Shown here in pieces: positions 7,973-17,800 of a stretch of 64,000 nt of DNA. Location of the stretch: positions 84,240 through 148,239 of the forward strand of contig NZ_LGKP01000003.1 in assembly GCF_001306135.1 (NCBI RefSeq), written 5' to 3'. The notes under the pieces are model-generated. The model was not told the origin of the DNA and ran no database searches. It saw only the letters and a program-made list of their open reading frames with translations. The stretch is from Herpetosiphon geysericola (GTDB lineage Bacteria; Chloroflexota; Chloroflexia; Chloroflexales; Herpetosiphonaceae). The stretch's first letter is position 1; each line of letters opens with the position of its first letter. The position numbers and the translations under genes are program-made.

Positions 7973-8470
7973 ATGGAGATTAAACCCTTGCTGATTGGTT
8001 TGGGTACTCCACAGCGGCTCGGCTTGCATTTTGTTGAGCTCGATTTCCGTGAGCAACGCGTCTTGGTGCACATTCGGATCAAGGATCGTTGGCTTCAGGT
8101 TGATCATTTTGATTGTTGGTTTAATCGCGCGACCCTTAAGCGCTTTGCTGAACAGCTTAGGCCGTGGCTGACGCTGCGCACCCATGATGCAGAATTGAAC
8201 AGCGATTTTGCCTATATGGAAATTAATAATTTTAGCTTGAAGCTTCAAGTACAGGGCAGAAGTGGCGATATTCAGGTAGTCTATGCGTTAAGTTCAGCTG
8301 ATCATGCTAGGATTGAAGCGGCTGGCGATTTTGCGTTTAATAATGATTTTCTGCTGCAATTGATTGATGAAACACAACACATTAATGAACTATTTGATCA
8401 GATCTGGAATGATCCTGCACTTTTAGCCGCGTATCCTGAGTCGTATCCCTTATTTGAGCCATTTGATTAA
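7973..8470 (+). CDS. unknown protein, possible WapI-like immunity family
   Basis: 165 residues. The ATG at 7973 lies directly after GGAGGGAAAAGGA, a strong ribosome site, so the upstream in-frame ATG at 7958 is less likely. No signal peptide or membrane segment. The stretch DRWLQVDHFDCWFNRATLKRFAEQLRPWL loosely resembles the core of WapI-type immunity proteins, but I do not claim membership. It is acidic at the C-terminus (PESYPLFEPFD). It may be co-transcribed with the GIY-YIG gene. A bidirectional terminator follows. Confidence 0.6.
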   Translation: MEIKPLLIGLGTPQRLGLHFVELDFREQRVLVHIRIKDRWLQVDHFDCWFNRATLKRFAEQLRPWLTLRTHDAELNSDFAYMEINNFSLKLQVQGRSGDIQVVYALSSADHARIEAAGDFAFNNDFLLQLIDETQHINELFDQIWNDPALLAAYPESYPLFEPFD

Positions 8471-8482
8471 GCTTGCTCAGCG

Positions 8483-8515
8483 AAGCGGCTTCCATGAATT
8501 TTATGGAAGCCGCTT
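8483..8515. terminator. bidirectional terminator between convergent genes
   Basis: AAGCGGCTTCCAT / ATGGAAGCCGCTT, a perfect 13-bp stem with a 7-base loop. It lies between the 7973 gene and the convergent MFS gene. Confidence 0.8.
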
Positions 8516-8520
8516 GACCA

Positions 8521-9795
8521 TTAATATTGCTCGACCTGAACCGGTTGTTGTTCAATGCGCAAAATGTTGGGCGATAAAAACCCGAGCATACACACGAGCG
8601 TTGCCAGAAATCCGCCTGCAATAAAAATCATGCGAATGCCGATTAATTCGCTGAGCGGCCCGACAAAAATCAAGGCGATTGGCCCTGCTAGCCCAATCAT
8701 GGTTGAATAGAGCGAGAGCACGCGGCCTTGCAGTTGGTTGGGCACAATTGTTTGAATGATGGCAATAATTGGTGCATTGCCGATTGTATAGGTTACGCCG
8801 CTGATAAACCACAGCACAACCGCGATCCAAAAGAGTGAGCCTGGAACCATGCCAGTGAAGCCGACCATGGCCGACGAAAGCGCAAACATTACCAACACCA
8901 GCACAATTCGGCGCATTGGAAACTGAATCAGGCTAATCAGCACGCCGCCAATCAACATGCCTAATCCGCCTACTCCTTCCATCAAGGCAACCCGTTCAAC
9001 GCCGCCGCCAAATTCCTGCTGAATGAGCAGCGGGGTGAGCACGAAGCCTGGAATTAAGACCGCCACCATCAACAAGGTAACGCCATACAGCAGCACTAAG
9101 CCGCGATTGCTCATAACCATGGCAAGGCCGCTGCGGAAATCTTGCCACATGCTCACTTGCTCTGCGCTGGTTTGCATGGTTTGGGGAATTTTATAAAACA
9201 ACAACGGTGTAATTGCGAGCAGCGCCGTGACCACATCGATCATCAATGCGCCTTCGAGCGAAAAAACACTCATTGCCAAGGCCCCAAGTGGTGCAGCGGC
9301 CACGCTCATCAAGCCATAAATCATCTGATTCATGCCAGCGGCGCGAGTGAGCCAAGCGGGCGGCACAAGTTGGCTGGTGCTTGCGGTTGCAGCAGGGCTT
9401 TGAAAGGCTTGCATCGTGCTGCGCAGAAACATCAACGTATAAATATGCCAAAGCTGAATCTGATCAGTGGCAAACAGCACAATCAAAACAACCATACTGA
9501 GCGCTGAGATCAAATCGCTGCTAATCATAATCAAGCGTCGATTCCAGCGGTCGGCGATAATGCCGCCGATTGGCCCAAAGACTGCTTGGGGCAGCAGCGC
9601 CATCATGCCTGCGATTGCCAACGATTGAGCTGAGCCAACGGTTTGGGTAATCCACCAGATCAGCACAAACTGGGTGAGAGCGCTGCCAACCAAGGAGCTG
9701 GCTTGGCCAAGCCAAACCGCAAAAAAGCGCGGCTTCCAATGAATGTGCGACCAATCTTCGCTTGAATTGTTTGCTGTGAGCGGTTCAATGCTCAT
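8521..9795 (-). CDS. MFS efflux transporter (MFS_3/EntS-like)
   Basis: 424 residues with about twelve hydrophobic segments. The cytoplasmic loop between helices 2 and 3 has the MFS signature GPIGGIIADRWNRR near residue 75, typical of drug/siderophore exporters of the EntS/MefA type. The first about 20 residues are polar and cytoplasmic. The ATG at 9795 follows GAGG by seven bases and lies 11 bases inside the end of the TetR gene, so the two are translated as a coupled pair. The TetR protein is the likely repressor, giving substrate-induced efflux. The substrate is unknown. Confidence 0.9.
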   Translation of the reverse strand: MSIEPLTANNSSEDWSHIHWKPRFFAVWLGQASSLVGSALTQFVLIWWITQTVGSAQSLAIAGMMALLPQAVFGPIGGIIADRWNRRLIMISSDLISALSMVVLIVLFATDQIQLWHIYTLMFLRSTMQAFQSPAATASTSQLVPPAWLTRAAGMNQMIYGLMSVAAAPLGALAMSVFSLEGALMIDVVTALLAITPLLFYKIPQTMQTSAEQVSMWQDFRSGLAMVMSNRGLVLLYGVTLLMVAVLIPGFVLTPLLIQQEFGGGVERVALMEGVGGLGMLIGGVLISLIQFPMRRIVLVLVMFALSSAMVGFTGMVPGSLFWIAVVLWFISGVTYTIGNAPIIAIIQTIVPNQLQGRVLSLYSTMIGLAGPIALIFVGPLSELIGIRMIFIAGGFLATLVCMLGFLSPNILRIEQQPVQVEQY

Positions 9796-10336
9796 AGGTT
9801 AACCTCAATAATTCGGCGTAAAGTGCCTGTTGGGTTGCTGAGGGCATACTTGGCAAGCCAATTAATTCGCTAAACCACAGTGCATCACACGCCAGTTGAA
9901 TTGTTAATGAACGGCCTAAGGCTAGGCGATCGTTGGCTGGCACTGGTATAGGTTGGGCATACGCTTCGCGCCAAGCCTCAAATACATTCGGATAAATTGC
10001 CACAACCCGCCGCATAGCATGCAAAATTTGAATATCTTCAGGCGATTGGTTGAAGCTGGCATGGATATAGGCGCGATGCCAATAGCCCGACTGATCGCTT
10101 GCTTCTTTGCTTAGTTCAACAGCCAAGCACGCCTCCCACGCCTGTTTGCCTAGCTCTAGCAAGCCATAAAACAAAGCCTCTTTGGTTGGAAAATGATGCA
10201 GCAAGCCACCTTTGCTCACCTGCGCTGCTTTGGCAACTGCTTCAAGGGTCAGATTGGCCGCACCATCAGCCATAATTACCGCAACCGTGGCATGTAAAAG
10301 CTTGGCTTTCGTTGCGTGCGGGTCTTTTTTGGTCAT
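9785..10336 (-). CDS. TetR-family transcriptional repressor
   Basis: 183 residues from the ATG at 10336. An ATG twelve bases upstream serves better as part of the ribosome site (TATGGAG, then six bases). The N-terminal helix-turn-helix is clear: ANLTLEAVAKAAQVSKGGLLHHFPTKEALFYGLL, residues about 26-58. The C-terminal ligand domain is variable, as in the family. The stop overlaps the start of the MFS gene. Two inverted repeats lie immediately before the gene, so it probably represses itself and the exporter until a ligand binds. Confidence 0.93.
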   Translation of the reverse strand: MTKKDPHATKAKLLHATVAVIMADGAANLTLEAVAKAAQVSKGGLLHHFPTKEALFYGLLELGKQAWEACLAVELSKEASDQSGYWHRAYIHASFNQSPEDIQILHAMRRVVAIYPNVFEAWREAYAQPIPVPANDRLALGRSLTIQLACDALWFSELIGLPSMPSATQQALYAELLRLTYEH

Positions 10337-10348
10337 AGAATACTCCAT

Positions 10349-10366
10349 ACCGTCTATGTAGACGGT
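10349..10366. promoter_or_regulatory. TetR operator 1
   Basis: Perfect inverted repeat ACCGTCT-ATGT-AGACGGT immediately upstream of the TetR ribosome site. Confidence 0.85.
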
Positions 10367-10371
10367 ACTAT

Positions 10372-10389
10372 ACCGTCCGAACAGACGGT
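10372..10389. promoter_or_regulatory. TetR operator 2
   Basis: Second inverted repeat, ACCGTC-CGAACA-GACGGT, with the same half-site as operator 1 and centres 23 bases apart. Two adjacent boxes suggest two repressor dimers. Confidence 0.85.
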
Positions 10390-10895
10390 TGTCAAGAGTA
10401 AATTTTTTGGCGCATTTTATCCACGAAGGACACGAAGAGCACGAAGCATGAAACCGCGAAGAGCGCGAAGGTTAATTTCTTTGGCCACAGATTGGCACAA
10501 ATTGTTGGGATTGTGTTCCTCCTACACCCAAAGCCCTGATCGCGCTGCGCCTCCGGATTAAGCAATTGATCCATGAAGGACATGAAGAGCACGAAGCATC
10601 AAACCGCGAAGGACGCGAAGATTAATTTCTTTGGCCACAGATTGCACAGATTATGTTGATTGGATTCTTGCTGACCCAACGCATCACTCATGAATCTTAG
10701 CTCCTTCATCCCTCATCCTTCATCCTTCTCTGCGCCGCTGCGTTAAACATCTGATCCACGAAGCCCACGAAGGAACACGAAGATGAGGTTTTGACTTTTG
10801 CTTTCTGACTTTTGATTTTTGACCTGCCTTTACGTTTGATTGGGGTGGCGGTACACTTCTACAATACTGATTTTGGATGTGTTTGTGAGGCTGCA
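10390..10895. repeat. intergenic region with decayed CGAAG-type repeats
   Basis: No gene is seen over about 500 bases. Two imperfect direct copies of a unit built on GAAGGACACGAAGAGCACGA lie at about 10420-10518 and 10569-10668, each continuing into TTTCTTTGGCCACAGATT. A shorter fragment is at about 10752-10786, followed by T-rich TTTTGACTTTTG-like sequence. Apparent short ORFs here are repeat translations. Confidence 0.6.
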
Positions 10896-11318
10896 ATGGA
10901 GCAATTGCTCACGCGGGTTGATCATCTTGGTTTGGCGGTGCACGATTTGGAGCAAGCAATTGCCAGCTATCGTGACCAACTAGCGCTCGATCAATGGGAA
11001 ATTATCGAAATGCCCGAACGCCATATGCGGGTTGCGGTTGGCAAAGTGGGTGATACATTGCTAGAATTAATTGCCCCAACTAGCCCAGAAGCTGCGTTTG
11101 CCAAATTTTTGGCCGAGCGTGGCGAGGGCATTCATCATATTGCTTACACGGTTGAGCATATTGACCATGTGTTGGAGCGCTTACAAGCCCAAGGCGTGCG
11201 TTTGATTGATCGTGAAGCGCGGCCTGGAATTCATGGAACTCGGATTGCCTTTTTGCACCCCAAAGCCCTGCATGGCGTATTAACCGAGCTGGTGGAACAT
11301 CCCAAGCCCATAATCTAA
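10896..11318 (+). CDS. mce: methylmalonyl-CoA epimerase
   Basis: 140 residues from the ATG at 10896, preceded by GTGAGG. It has the two-module glyoxalase/VOC fold. Metal-ligand positions are visible as His in RVDHLGLAV (residue about 10), His in GEGIHHIAY (about 80) and Glu in LTELVEHP near the end. MPERHMRVAVGKVGDTLLELIAP is typical of the epimerase that interconverts (R)- and (S)-methylmalonyl-CoA in propionyl-CoA metabolism. No mutase gene is present in the window. The citrate synthase gene follows 139 bases later. Confidence 0.88.
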   Translation: MEQLLTRVDHLGLAVHDLEQAIASYRDQLALDQWEIIEMPERHMRVAVGKVGDTLLELIAPTSPEAAFAKFLAERGEGIHHIAYTVEHIDHVLERLQAQGVRLIDREARPGIHGTRIAFLHPKALHGVLTELVEHPKPII

Positions 11319-11457
11319 CGCAGTGTGCCAACATGGTGCGTCATAATGGCCTATTTTAGCAACGAATGTTGGGCAGCTTATGTTACAATGACACACCAAT
11401 CAGAATTTTTGAGGCAATGTCGCCTCAGCTTTGTTCTAAGCTTTTAGGAGGTCGCTG

Positions 11458-12741
11458 GTGACTAACAGCTTGACGATCACCGATAATCGTACTGGGAAAA
11501 CTTACGAATTGCCCATCGTCGATGGCACCATCCGCGCCCTCGACTTACGTCAGATTAAAGCCGATGCCGAAGATTTTGGGCTTATGACTCACGATCCAGG
11601 CTTCAATAACACCTCATCATGCCGTAGCGCAATTACCTATATCGACGGCGACGCTGGGATTCTCCGCTATCGCGGCTACCCAATTGAGCAATTGGCTGAT
11701 AGCAGCAGCTACCTCGAAACCGCCTACTTGATTCTCAACGGCGAATTGCCAACCAAACCCCAACTTGATGGCTGGGTGCATGAAATTACCCATCGCACCA
11801 TGGTCCACGAAAATATCAAAAAGTTGATGGATGGTTTCCACTTTGATGCCCACCCAATGGGGATGTTGATTAGCACGCTAAGCGCGATGTCAACCTTCTA
11901 TCCTCAAGCGAAAAACATCAAAGATCCAGCTACTCGCCGTTTGCAAATTGCCCGTTTGATTGCCAAAGTAACCACGATCTCGGCGTATGCCTATCGCAAA
12001 CGTATGGGCTTGCCCTATGTCTACCCCGATAACTCGCTGAGCTATACTGGCAATTTCTTGAAAATGATGTTCCAAAAGGCCGATCCCTATCAACCAGATC
12101 CAATTATGGAAAAAGCCTTGGATGTCTTGTTCATTTTGCATGCCGACCACGAGCAAAACTGTGGCACGAATGCAATGCGCTCGGTTGGTAGCTCAAACGT
12201 CGATCCCTATTCGGCGATGGCTGCTGCTGCTGCTGCGTTGTATGGCCCGCTGCATGGTGGCGCCAACGAGCAAGTGCTGCGTATGTTGCAAGAAATCGGT
12301 TCTGCCAGCAATGTCTCCGATTACATTCGTCGGGTCAAGAATCGTGAAGTCTTGTTGATGGGCTTCGGCCACCGCGTCTACAAGAACTACGATCCGCGCG
12401 CTGCAATCGTGAAGAAGTTGGCCTACGATGTGTTTGAAGTCGTTGGGCGCAACCCAATGATCGACATTGCCTTGGAACTTGAAAAGATTGCGCTTGAAGA
12501 TGAATATTTCGTTTCACGCAAACTCTATCCGAATGTCGATTTCTACACGGGCATTATTTACCAAGCAATGAAATTCCCTGTCGATATGTTCCCTGTGTTG
12601 TTTGCCATCCCACGCACGGTGGGTTGGTTGGCCCAATGGGATGAAATGCACAACGACAAGGAAACCTCGATTGCGCGTCCCCGCCAGATCTACACTGGCT
12701 ACGATGCCCGCGATTTCGTCCCAGTCGAAAAACGCGGCTAA
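11458..12741 (+). CDS. gltA: citrate synthase
   Basis: 427 residues from the GTG at 11458, five bases after AGGAGGT. This is a type II-like citrate synthase that condenses acetyl-CoA and oxaloacetate to enter the TCA cycle. Active-site residues are visible: His in LYGPLHGGANEQV (about residue 262), His in GFGHRVYKNYDPRA (about 303) and Asp in YPNVDFYTG (about 362). The N-terminal beta-rich domain (LTITDNRTGKTYELPI) is present. A strong terminator follows. A TGAGGC / GCCTCA hairpin at about 11409-11426 precedes the ribosome site; its role is unknown. Confidence 0.96.
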   Translation: MTNSLTITDNRTGKTYELPIVDGTIRALDLRQIKADAEDFGLMTHDPGFNNTSSCRSAITYIDGDAGILRYRGYPIEQLADSSSYLETAYLILNGELPTKPQLDGWVHEITHRTMVHENIKKLMDGFHFDAHPMGMLISTLSAMSTFYPQAKNIKDPATRRLQIARLIAKVTTISAYAYRKRMGLPYVYPDNSLSYTGNFLKMMFQKADPYQPDPIMEKALDVLFILHADHEQNCGTNAMRSVGSSNVDPYSAMAAAAAALYGPLHGGANEQVLRMLQEIGSASNVSDYIRRVKNREVLLMGFGHRVYKNYDPRAAIVKKLAYDVFEVVGRNPMIDIALELEKIALEDEYFVSRKLYPNVDFYTGIIYQAMKFPVDMFPVLFAIPRTVGWLAQWDEMHNDKETSIARPRQIYTGYDARDFVPVEKRG

Positions 12742-12764
12742 TTTTAGATTGCAACGGTGATCGT

Positions 12765-12803
12765 AACGCCCGCTGGAGAGTGCTCCGGCGGGCGTTTGTT
12801 GTT
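12765..12803 (+). terminator. terminator after citrate synthase
   Basis: Stem AACGCCCGC / GCGGGCGTT with an extended GGAG / CTCC inner helix, then TTGTTGTTT. Confidence 0.88.
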
Positions 12804-12984
12804 TATAGAAGGTTGATTTGCTATGCTCGCCCGGTTTTGTTGCTTATGGTTATTGATGAGCATCGCGTCGTCAAAAACCTTCTCGAATTGACCAATTTGG
12901 CTCAAAATGAGTAGTTAAGTTTGTTAAGCGCTACGCTAAACCATGCTATCATAGCGCCCTCGTTGTTTAGCTGTGTGAGGTCGT

Positions 12985-13383
12985 ATGCGCTGGATTATGC
13001 ACAACATGAAGTGGATTATGCTGGTTTCTGGAATATTGACATGCTCAATGATCATGGCAGCAATTAATCCCCAATGGGCTTTGCAATCGAACTTTGGCGA
13101 GACCATGAGCGGGCCATTGGTCGAAGTGGTGGTGCGGAATTGGGGTGCGTTGATTACGCTGATTGGGATTTTATTGCTGTATGGGGCTTGGAATGTGGCT
13201 CAGCGTCCGTTAATTTTGTTGATTGCTGGGAGCAGCAAGTTGGTGTTTATTGGCCTGGTTTTGGCCCAAGGTTCGCGCTATCTAGGCCAACAAGCAGGCA
13301 TCGCTATCGCTATCGATAGTGTGATGGTGCTGCTCTTTGGGATCTATTTGGTGGGTGTGCGGCGTGGTTTGGCGCTCCGCTAA
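12985..13383 (+). CDS. small integral membrane protein of unknown function
   Basis: 132 residues from the ATG at 12985, after GTGAGG. About four membrane helices are predicted: residues about 9-27, 52-70, 75-95 and 105-123. The short loop after the first helix (NPQWALQSNFGETMSG) would lie outside. I do not recognise the family. It sits alone between the citrate synthase terminator and a convergent STAS gene. Confidence 0.75.
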   Translation: MRWIMHNMKWIMLVSGILTCSMIMAAINPQWALQSNFGETMSGPLVEVVVRNWGALITLIGILLLYGAWNVAQRPLILLIAGSSKLVFIGLVLAQGSRYLGQQAGIAIAIDSVMVLLFGIYLVGVRRGLALR

Positions 13384-13510
13384 CTAAAAGCTGCTTGCGG
13401 CATCAGGCAGCTTGGTAGGTTACTCGACCCGGACAAAGCTACTAAGCTCAAGCCCGGGCTGGCGGGTAATTTCATTGAACCCAACATCAGCGCAGGTTAA
13501 TGCTTGGCCT

Positions 13511-14545
13511 TTATGCTGTTTGGACGAGGCTATACACGACGCTTTGCAAATCTTTTTCGCTGCGAATTGAGCGCAAATCAAGCCCAATGCTCACCAGCAT
13601 TTCGGCCACATCGGGCCGCACGCCGATCAGGGTCGTGCTTGCTCCCAACAGGCGAGCTGCATTGCTCACTTTGAGCAACGTTCGGCCTGCATCACGATCC
13701 AAGGTTGGCACGCCAGTAATATCGAGAATCAAATTGCGGGTGCGTTGGCTTTTGAGATTGGCTAAAATTTGCTCGACCAACGTGCTCAAGCGCTCTGCAT
13801 CCAAGGCTCCAACCAAGGGTACAACTAAGCTATGTTGGGTAATTGGCAAAATTGGCACGCTGAGGTTGCGAATGGTGGTTTGTTGTTCGGCCAGTTGTTG
13901 GGCCAATACCGCTTGGCTATCTGCTTGGGCTTGGACATCGCGCAAGGCCCGTTGCAAGGCCGAGGTTCGTTGCTCAATTTGCTGTTCGAGCGATTGTTGG
14001 CTGGCGCGCAAGGCTTGGTTGGCGCTGTTGCTGGCTTGCAGGCTGGTGGTCAATTGGCGGTGAATCTGCCAAAGCAAGCCCATAATGATCAAAATCGAAA
14101 GCGAGTTGAGGATAACGCGAACTGGCATCTCAGACCCAGCAACTTGATCGATTCGCAGGCGATTGGTGATGCTGACGATGCTGACGACCCAGGCTAAACC
14201 GCAAATTCCCAGCAAGCGCTTACTATCAACAAACGGCAGTACGAGCACAATTGAAATAATTGTCACGGTGGCGATTGAGAGCAAGGTGAAAAAGCGAAAC
14301 GAACCGACAATCACCAAGCTCAAGGCTGCCATGTTCATCAAGACCACTGCTGCTTGGTTGTATTGGCGTTTGATCAGCCAAAATGCTGTGGCCAACAGCC
14401 CGCTAGTAACCGTAAAGCTGGCAACCGCAACCAAATCGCCCATAAATAGATACAGAAATAAGGAGATTAAGGAGCCGCCAAGCAGCCAATAGACTGTGGT
14501 TTTAAGCCGTTTGGTAACCAGTTCTTGCTCTGTGGGTTGCGACAT
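13511..14545 (-). CDS. membrane-anchored STAS-domain protein (RsbR/anti-anti-sigma-like)
   Basis: 344 residues. The ATG at 14545 follows GGTAGG; an in-frame start 84 bases upstream is less likely. The N-terminal half has five to six membrane helices (about 15-170), followed by a coiled-coil (about 175-225, rich in Gln and Ala). The C-terminal STAS domain runs from residue about 238 to the end and includes LILDITGVPTLDRDAGRTLLKV. RsbR-type co-regulators use such a domain in stress signalling. The residue that is Ser/Thr after the conserved Asp in phosphorylatable homologues appears to be Arg (LDRD). No kinase or sigma factor gene lies alongside. Confidence 0.85.
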   Translation of the reverse strand: MSQPTEQELVTKRLKTTVYWLLGGSLISLFLYLFMGDLVAVASFTVTSGLLATAFWLIKRQYNQAAVVLMNMAALSLVIVGSFRFFTLLSIATVTIISIVLVLPFVDSKRLLGICGLAWVVSIVSITNRLRIDQVAGSEMPVRVILNSLSILIIMGLLWQIHRQLTTSLQASNSANQALRASQQSLEQQIEQRTSALQRALRDVQAQADSQAVLAQQLAEQQTTIRNLSVPILPITQHSLVVPLVGALDAERLSTLVEQILANLKSQRTRNLILDITGVPTLDRDAGRTLLKVSNAARLLGASTTLIGVRPDVAEMLVSIGLDLRSIRSEKDLQSVVYSLVQTA

Positions 14546-14807
14546 TGCGCACCTACCTTTGCCGTTGGAAGGGGAGAATCGCTCTAAGCATACAGAGTTT
14601 TGCAGCTGGATGCAAGAGCGATTTGACAAAGCGCGGATTATAGATTTATAATCGCTCCGAGCGTTTGAAGATAGAGGATTGAAGGGTTATCATTAATCCC
14701 CCTTTAACCTTTCCCCTAAATCAAAGAATAATGGTTTCTAGGCGGCATGTTGTGCTGCTATGAATCATTAACGCTCATGATCACTTTCTTTTATTGAAAG
14801 GTCATGT

Positions 14808-17800
14808 ATGAAGCGTTCGTTGGCTCGCCCGTTTCAGGGTCTCATGCTATTAAGCTTATGCTTAAGCATGGTTTCACCTGCTGCCATCTCCCCAGCGGCA
14901 GCCCAATCGAAGCCACCATCGGTTGATAATCGCACCAATTCAGCTACGCCTGAACAATCGATCCCCGATGCTGCGTGGCGACCTGCTGGCAGTAGTCCTT
15001 TATTGAAGCAAGATGTTTCGATTGCTGCACCAGAGCGTGAAGCAGTTGCTCCTACGACAATTGCTGGCTCGCCGCCATTCGAGCTTTCTGAAGTTATCGA
15101 CACCTATGATGAATATAGTACTGGTTTTGCTACTGCCAACGGGGTTGTGTATACCGTTGTTGGTGGCGCAGTTGTAGCCCGGTCATTAACCACCAAACAA
15201 CAGCTTTGGTCGCGGCCTTTGCCTGTTGGTTATCCAACGATTTCTACCAAGATTTTCGTCTATCAATCAGTTGTCGTGGTGACTTACCAAGGGTTTGTAT
15301 TTGGCGATAATCCTGGATCTCTATCATCTGTCTATGGATTCCAAGTGGGTGATGGATCTGACGCTTGGCCTGCCCGATCTTATCCTACAGACTTAACTGG
15401 TAGCTATCAGTATGAAAATCTCGTTTATTTTCAAACAGATAGCAGCTATGAGGGTCCTCAAAACCGATTACATGCTGTGAACATGCTCACTGGTGCTGAG
15501 GTGCTTAATAGCTCTATTCCTGAACTCGATGGATTGTTGGGTGTTTTCTCCTCGGTTATTGCTTTAAGTAACCGTTTAGTAAACCGTCAAACCCTAGCAA
15601 CGGTGGTAACCCTTCCTACGCCATTGCTATCAACTGTGCGTTTTTATAGCACCGCAACTGCCGATGGCGCAATTGCCTTCTCAGAACAAAAGCCTGTCGA
15701 TCTTAATACTAATACGTTTCAAACCAAAGTTGGCCTCTATAGCCAAACTGGCAGTGCAGGCAATACCTTCACGCTCAAGGGGCGGATTACCTCGGATATT
15801 TATGCTTCCGGCAATAAAATCTTTTTGCTTACCTGCGAATTCTGTAACCGAGCGACTTGGACTGACATCATGCCGAATTTTGTCGCTACCCTGCATGTTT
15901 TCAGTACTAATGGCACAACTCTTACCCGTGAAGCAAGCGTAAAGATCCCGCAGCATGGTAATTATTCAAGCATGACGGTTGCCGATGGCTATCTCTATAT
16001 CGTTCCAGACGCCTATGGTGCATTTGATCAAAGCCCATTAATCGTCGCCTACGACATTGCCGCCAAAGCCCTTGTTTGGGAATCGAGCATTACCTTAAGC
16101 GATGGCTGGGGACACAAAGTTGCCCGTGAAGGTGCGTATCTTTTAGTTGGGATGACACAACCTAGTAGCGGTGATATGTCGATTGTAGCGCTGCGCCAAG
16201 AAGCCCGTTTCAGCGACCAAGACCGCACCGATTGCGATTGTACTAAGAACGATGATTATCAACGCTCAGCAAGTGTTAGCGACGAGAGCGATATTAACAC
16301 CGCAACTGGGAACTATAACTATGGTACCCAGAGCATCGAAGTTGAATCGCCTGATGGAACCTTGCATGGTGGGCTTGAATACAATAGCCAAGCGGTGCAT
16401 CCATCGACCCCAACTCCCCAACGTGGGCTATCGGCTGAACCATCGAGAGGGTTAGCAGCAGGTTGGACTCACAGCTACAATATGTGGCTTGATACCACAA
16501 GCGAACCAAATACTGTTATTTACAATGGTTCTGGCGGGGCGCGTTTACGCTTTACTGCTGGTGGCCCACTAGTGCCTGGAGTTCTTTTAGCTCCAAAATC
16601 AGGCATTTTTGCCGCACTTGATTTGGTAGCAAGCACTGATCCGCTTTTGCCTGCTGAAGTCTATGTATTTACAACCCGTCACGACACAAAACTCTATTTC
16701 AATCTTGAAGGTCAACTTTTATTGATTGAATCTGATAAAGGTCAACGAGTAAAAGTTATCAATAAAGATTTCGGCAATGGCGTATGGGCGGTTGATCGGG
16801 TTGAATCCGTCACTGACCCCAGCATTCGGCTCAATTTTAGCTATACGAATGGCTATTTATCGTCAATCAGTGATCAAAACAGCCGGAGCATTACCTTCAA
16901 CCATAATACGACGACTGGAAAGTTGACTAGCTATACCGATTTGGCCAATGCCCAAGAAACGTTTGGCTATAGCAACGACTTGTTGAGCGAACGCACGAAT
17001 GCTTTGGGTCAATTGATCGAGCGCACGACCTTTATTTCGAGCACAATCAATAACGAACCAATGTTTCGGGCAACAGCGCAACAAAGTTTCCCTAATAGCA
17101 CCGATGGCACCAGCCGTAAGTTGCAATTCAACTATAACAGTGCCGATCGTCAAATTCAGTTGGTCAATCCTAGCACCAATGCTGTGCTAGAAACCCGCGT
17201 TGATCGTTATGCTGCCAACAACACGATCGAATCGCAAACCTTGAATGGGATTAAGCTGAGCGATGCAACGATTGGCACAAACTTGGTTGGGACTGGCAAG
17301 ACTGATGCTTTAGGCCGTGTAACCAAGCAAACTAGCAATCGCATGGGCCGGATTACTAGCACCACTGATGCTTTGCAACGCACTACCGTTATTACCTACG
17401 ATGCAAAGTTCCGTCCAATTGCCCGGCTTGATTCTAATAATATCCGCAGTTTGCTCACATACGATAATGCCAATAATGTCATTCGTGAAACCAATGGGAT
17501 TACAACAATTTCACCTTTAGGTCAGACAACAATCTATACCTATAATGTGCGCTATCCTGGTAAAAATTGGCTTGAAATCTTACATAATCCCAATAATGTG
17601 CGCACGTGGTATGAATACAATACCAAGGGCCAAGTTACCAAACAAATTGATGGCTACGAAAGTGGCAATCCCCAAACCACAACCTATGAATATGATAGCC
17701 TTGGGCGCCAAATTAAAGTAACGACAGGGTTTGGTTCAGCTTCACCATTAACCACCAAGACGGACTATCGCGCAGATGGCCAAGTAGTCCGAACGATTGT

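Noticed and set aside
10392..10592. 66-codon minus-strand frame upstream of the TetR gene
   Set aside because: It lies in the decayed CGAAG-type repeat; composition follows the repeat unit.
11409..11426. TGAGGC / GCCTCA hairpin before citrate synthase as a terminator or riboswitch
   Set aside because: Only a 6-bp stem, no T-tract and no larger conserved fold; noted in the gltA entry only.
13420..13510. Minus-strand tail reading KGQALTCADVGFNEI and ending SFVRVE before TAA
   Set aside because: It looks slightly protein-like and might be a gene remnant after the STAS gene, but there is no start, no ribosome site and no recognisable family, so I do not annotate it.
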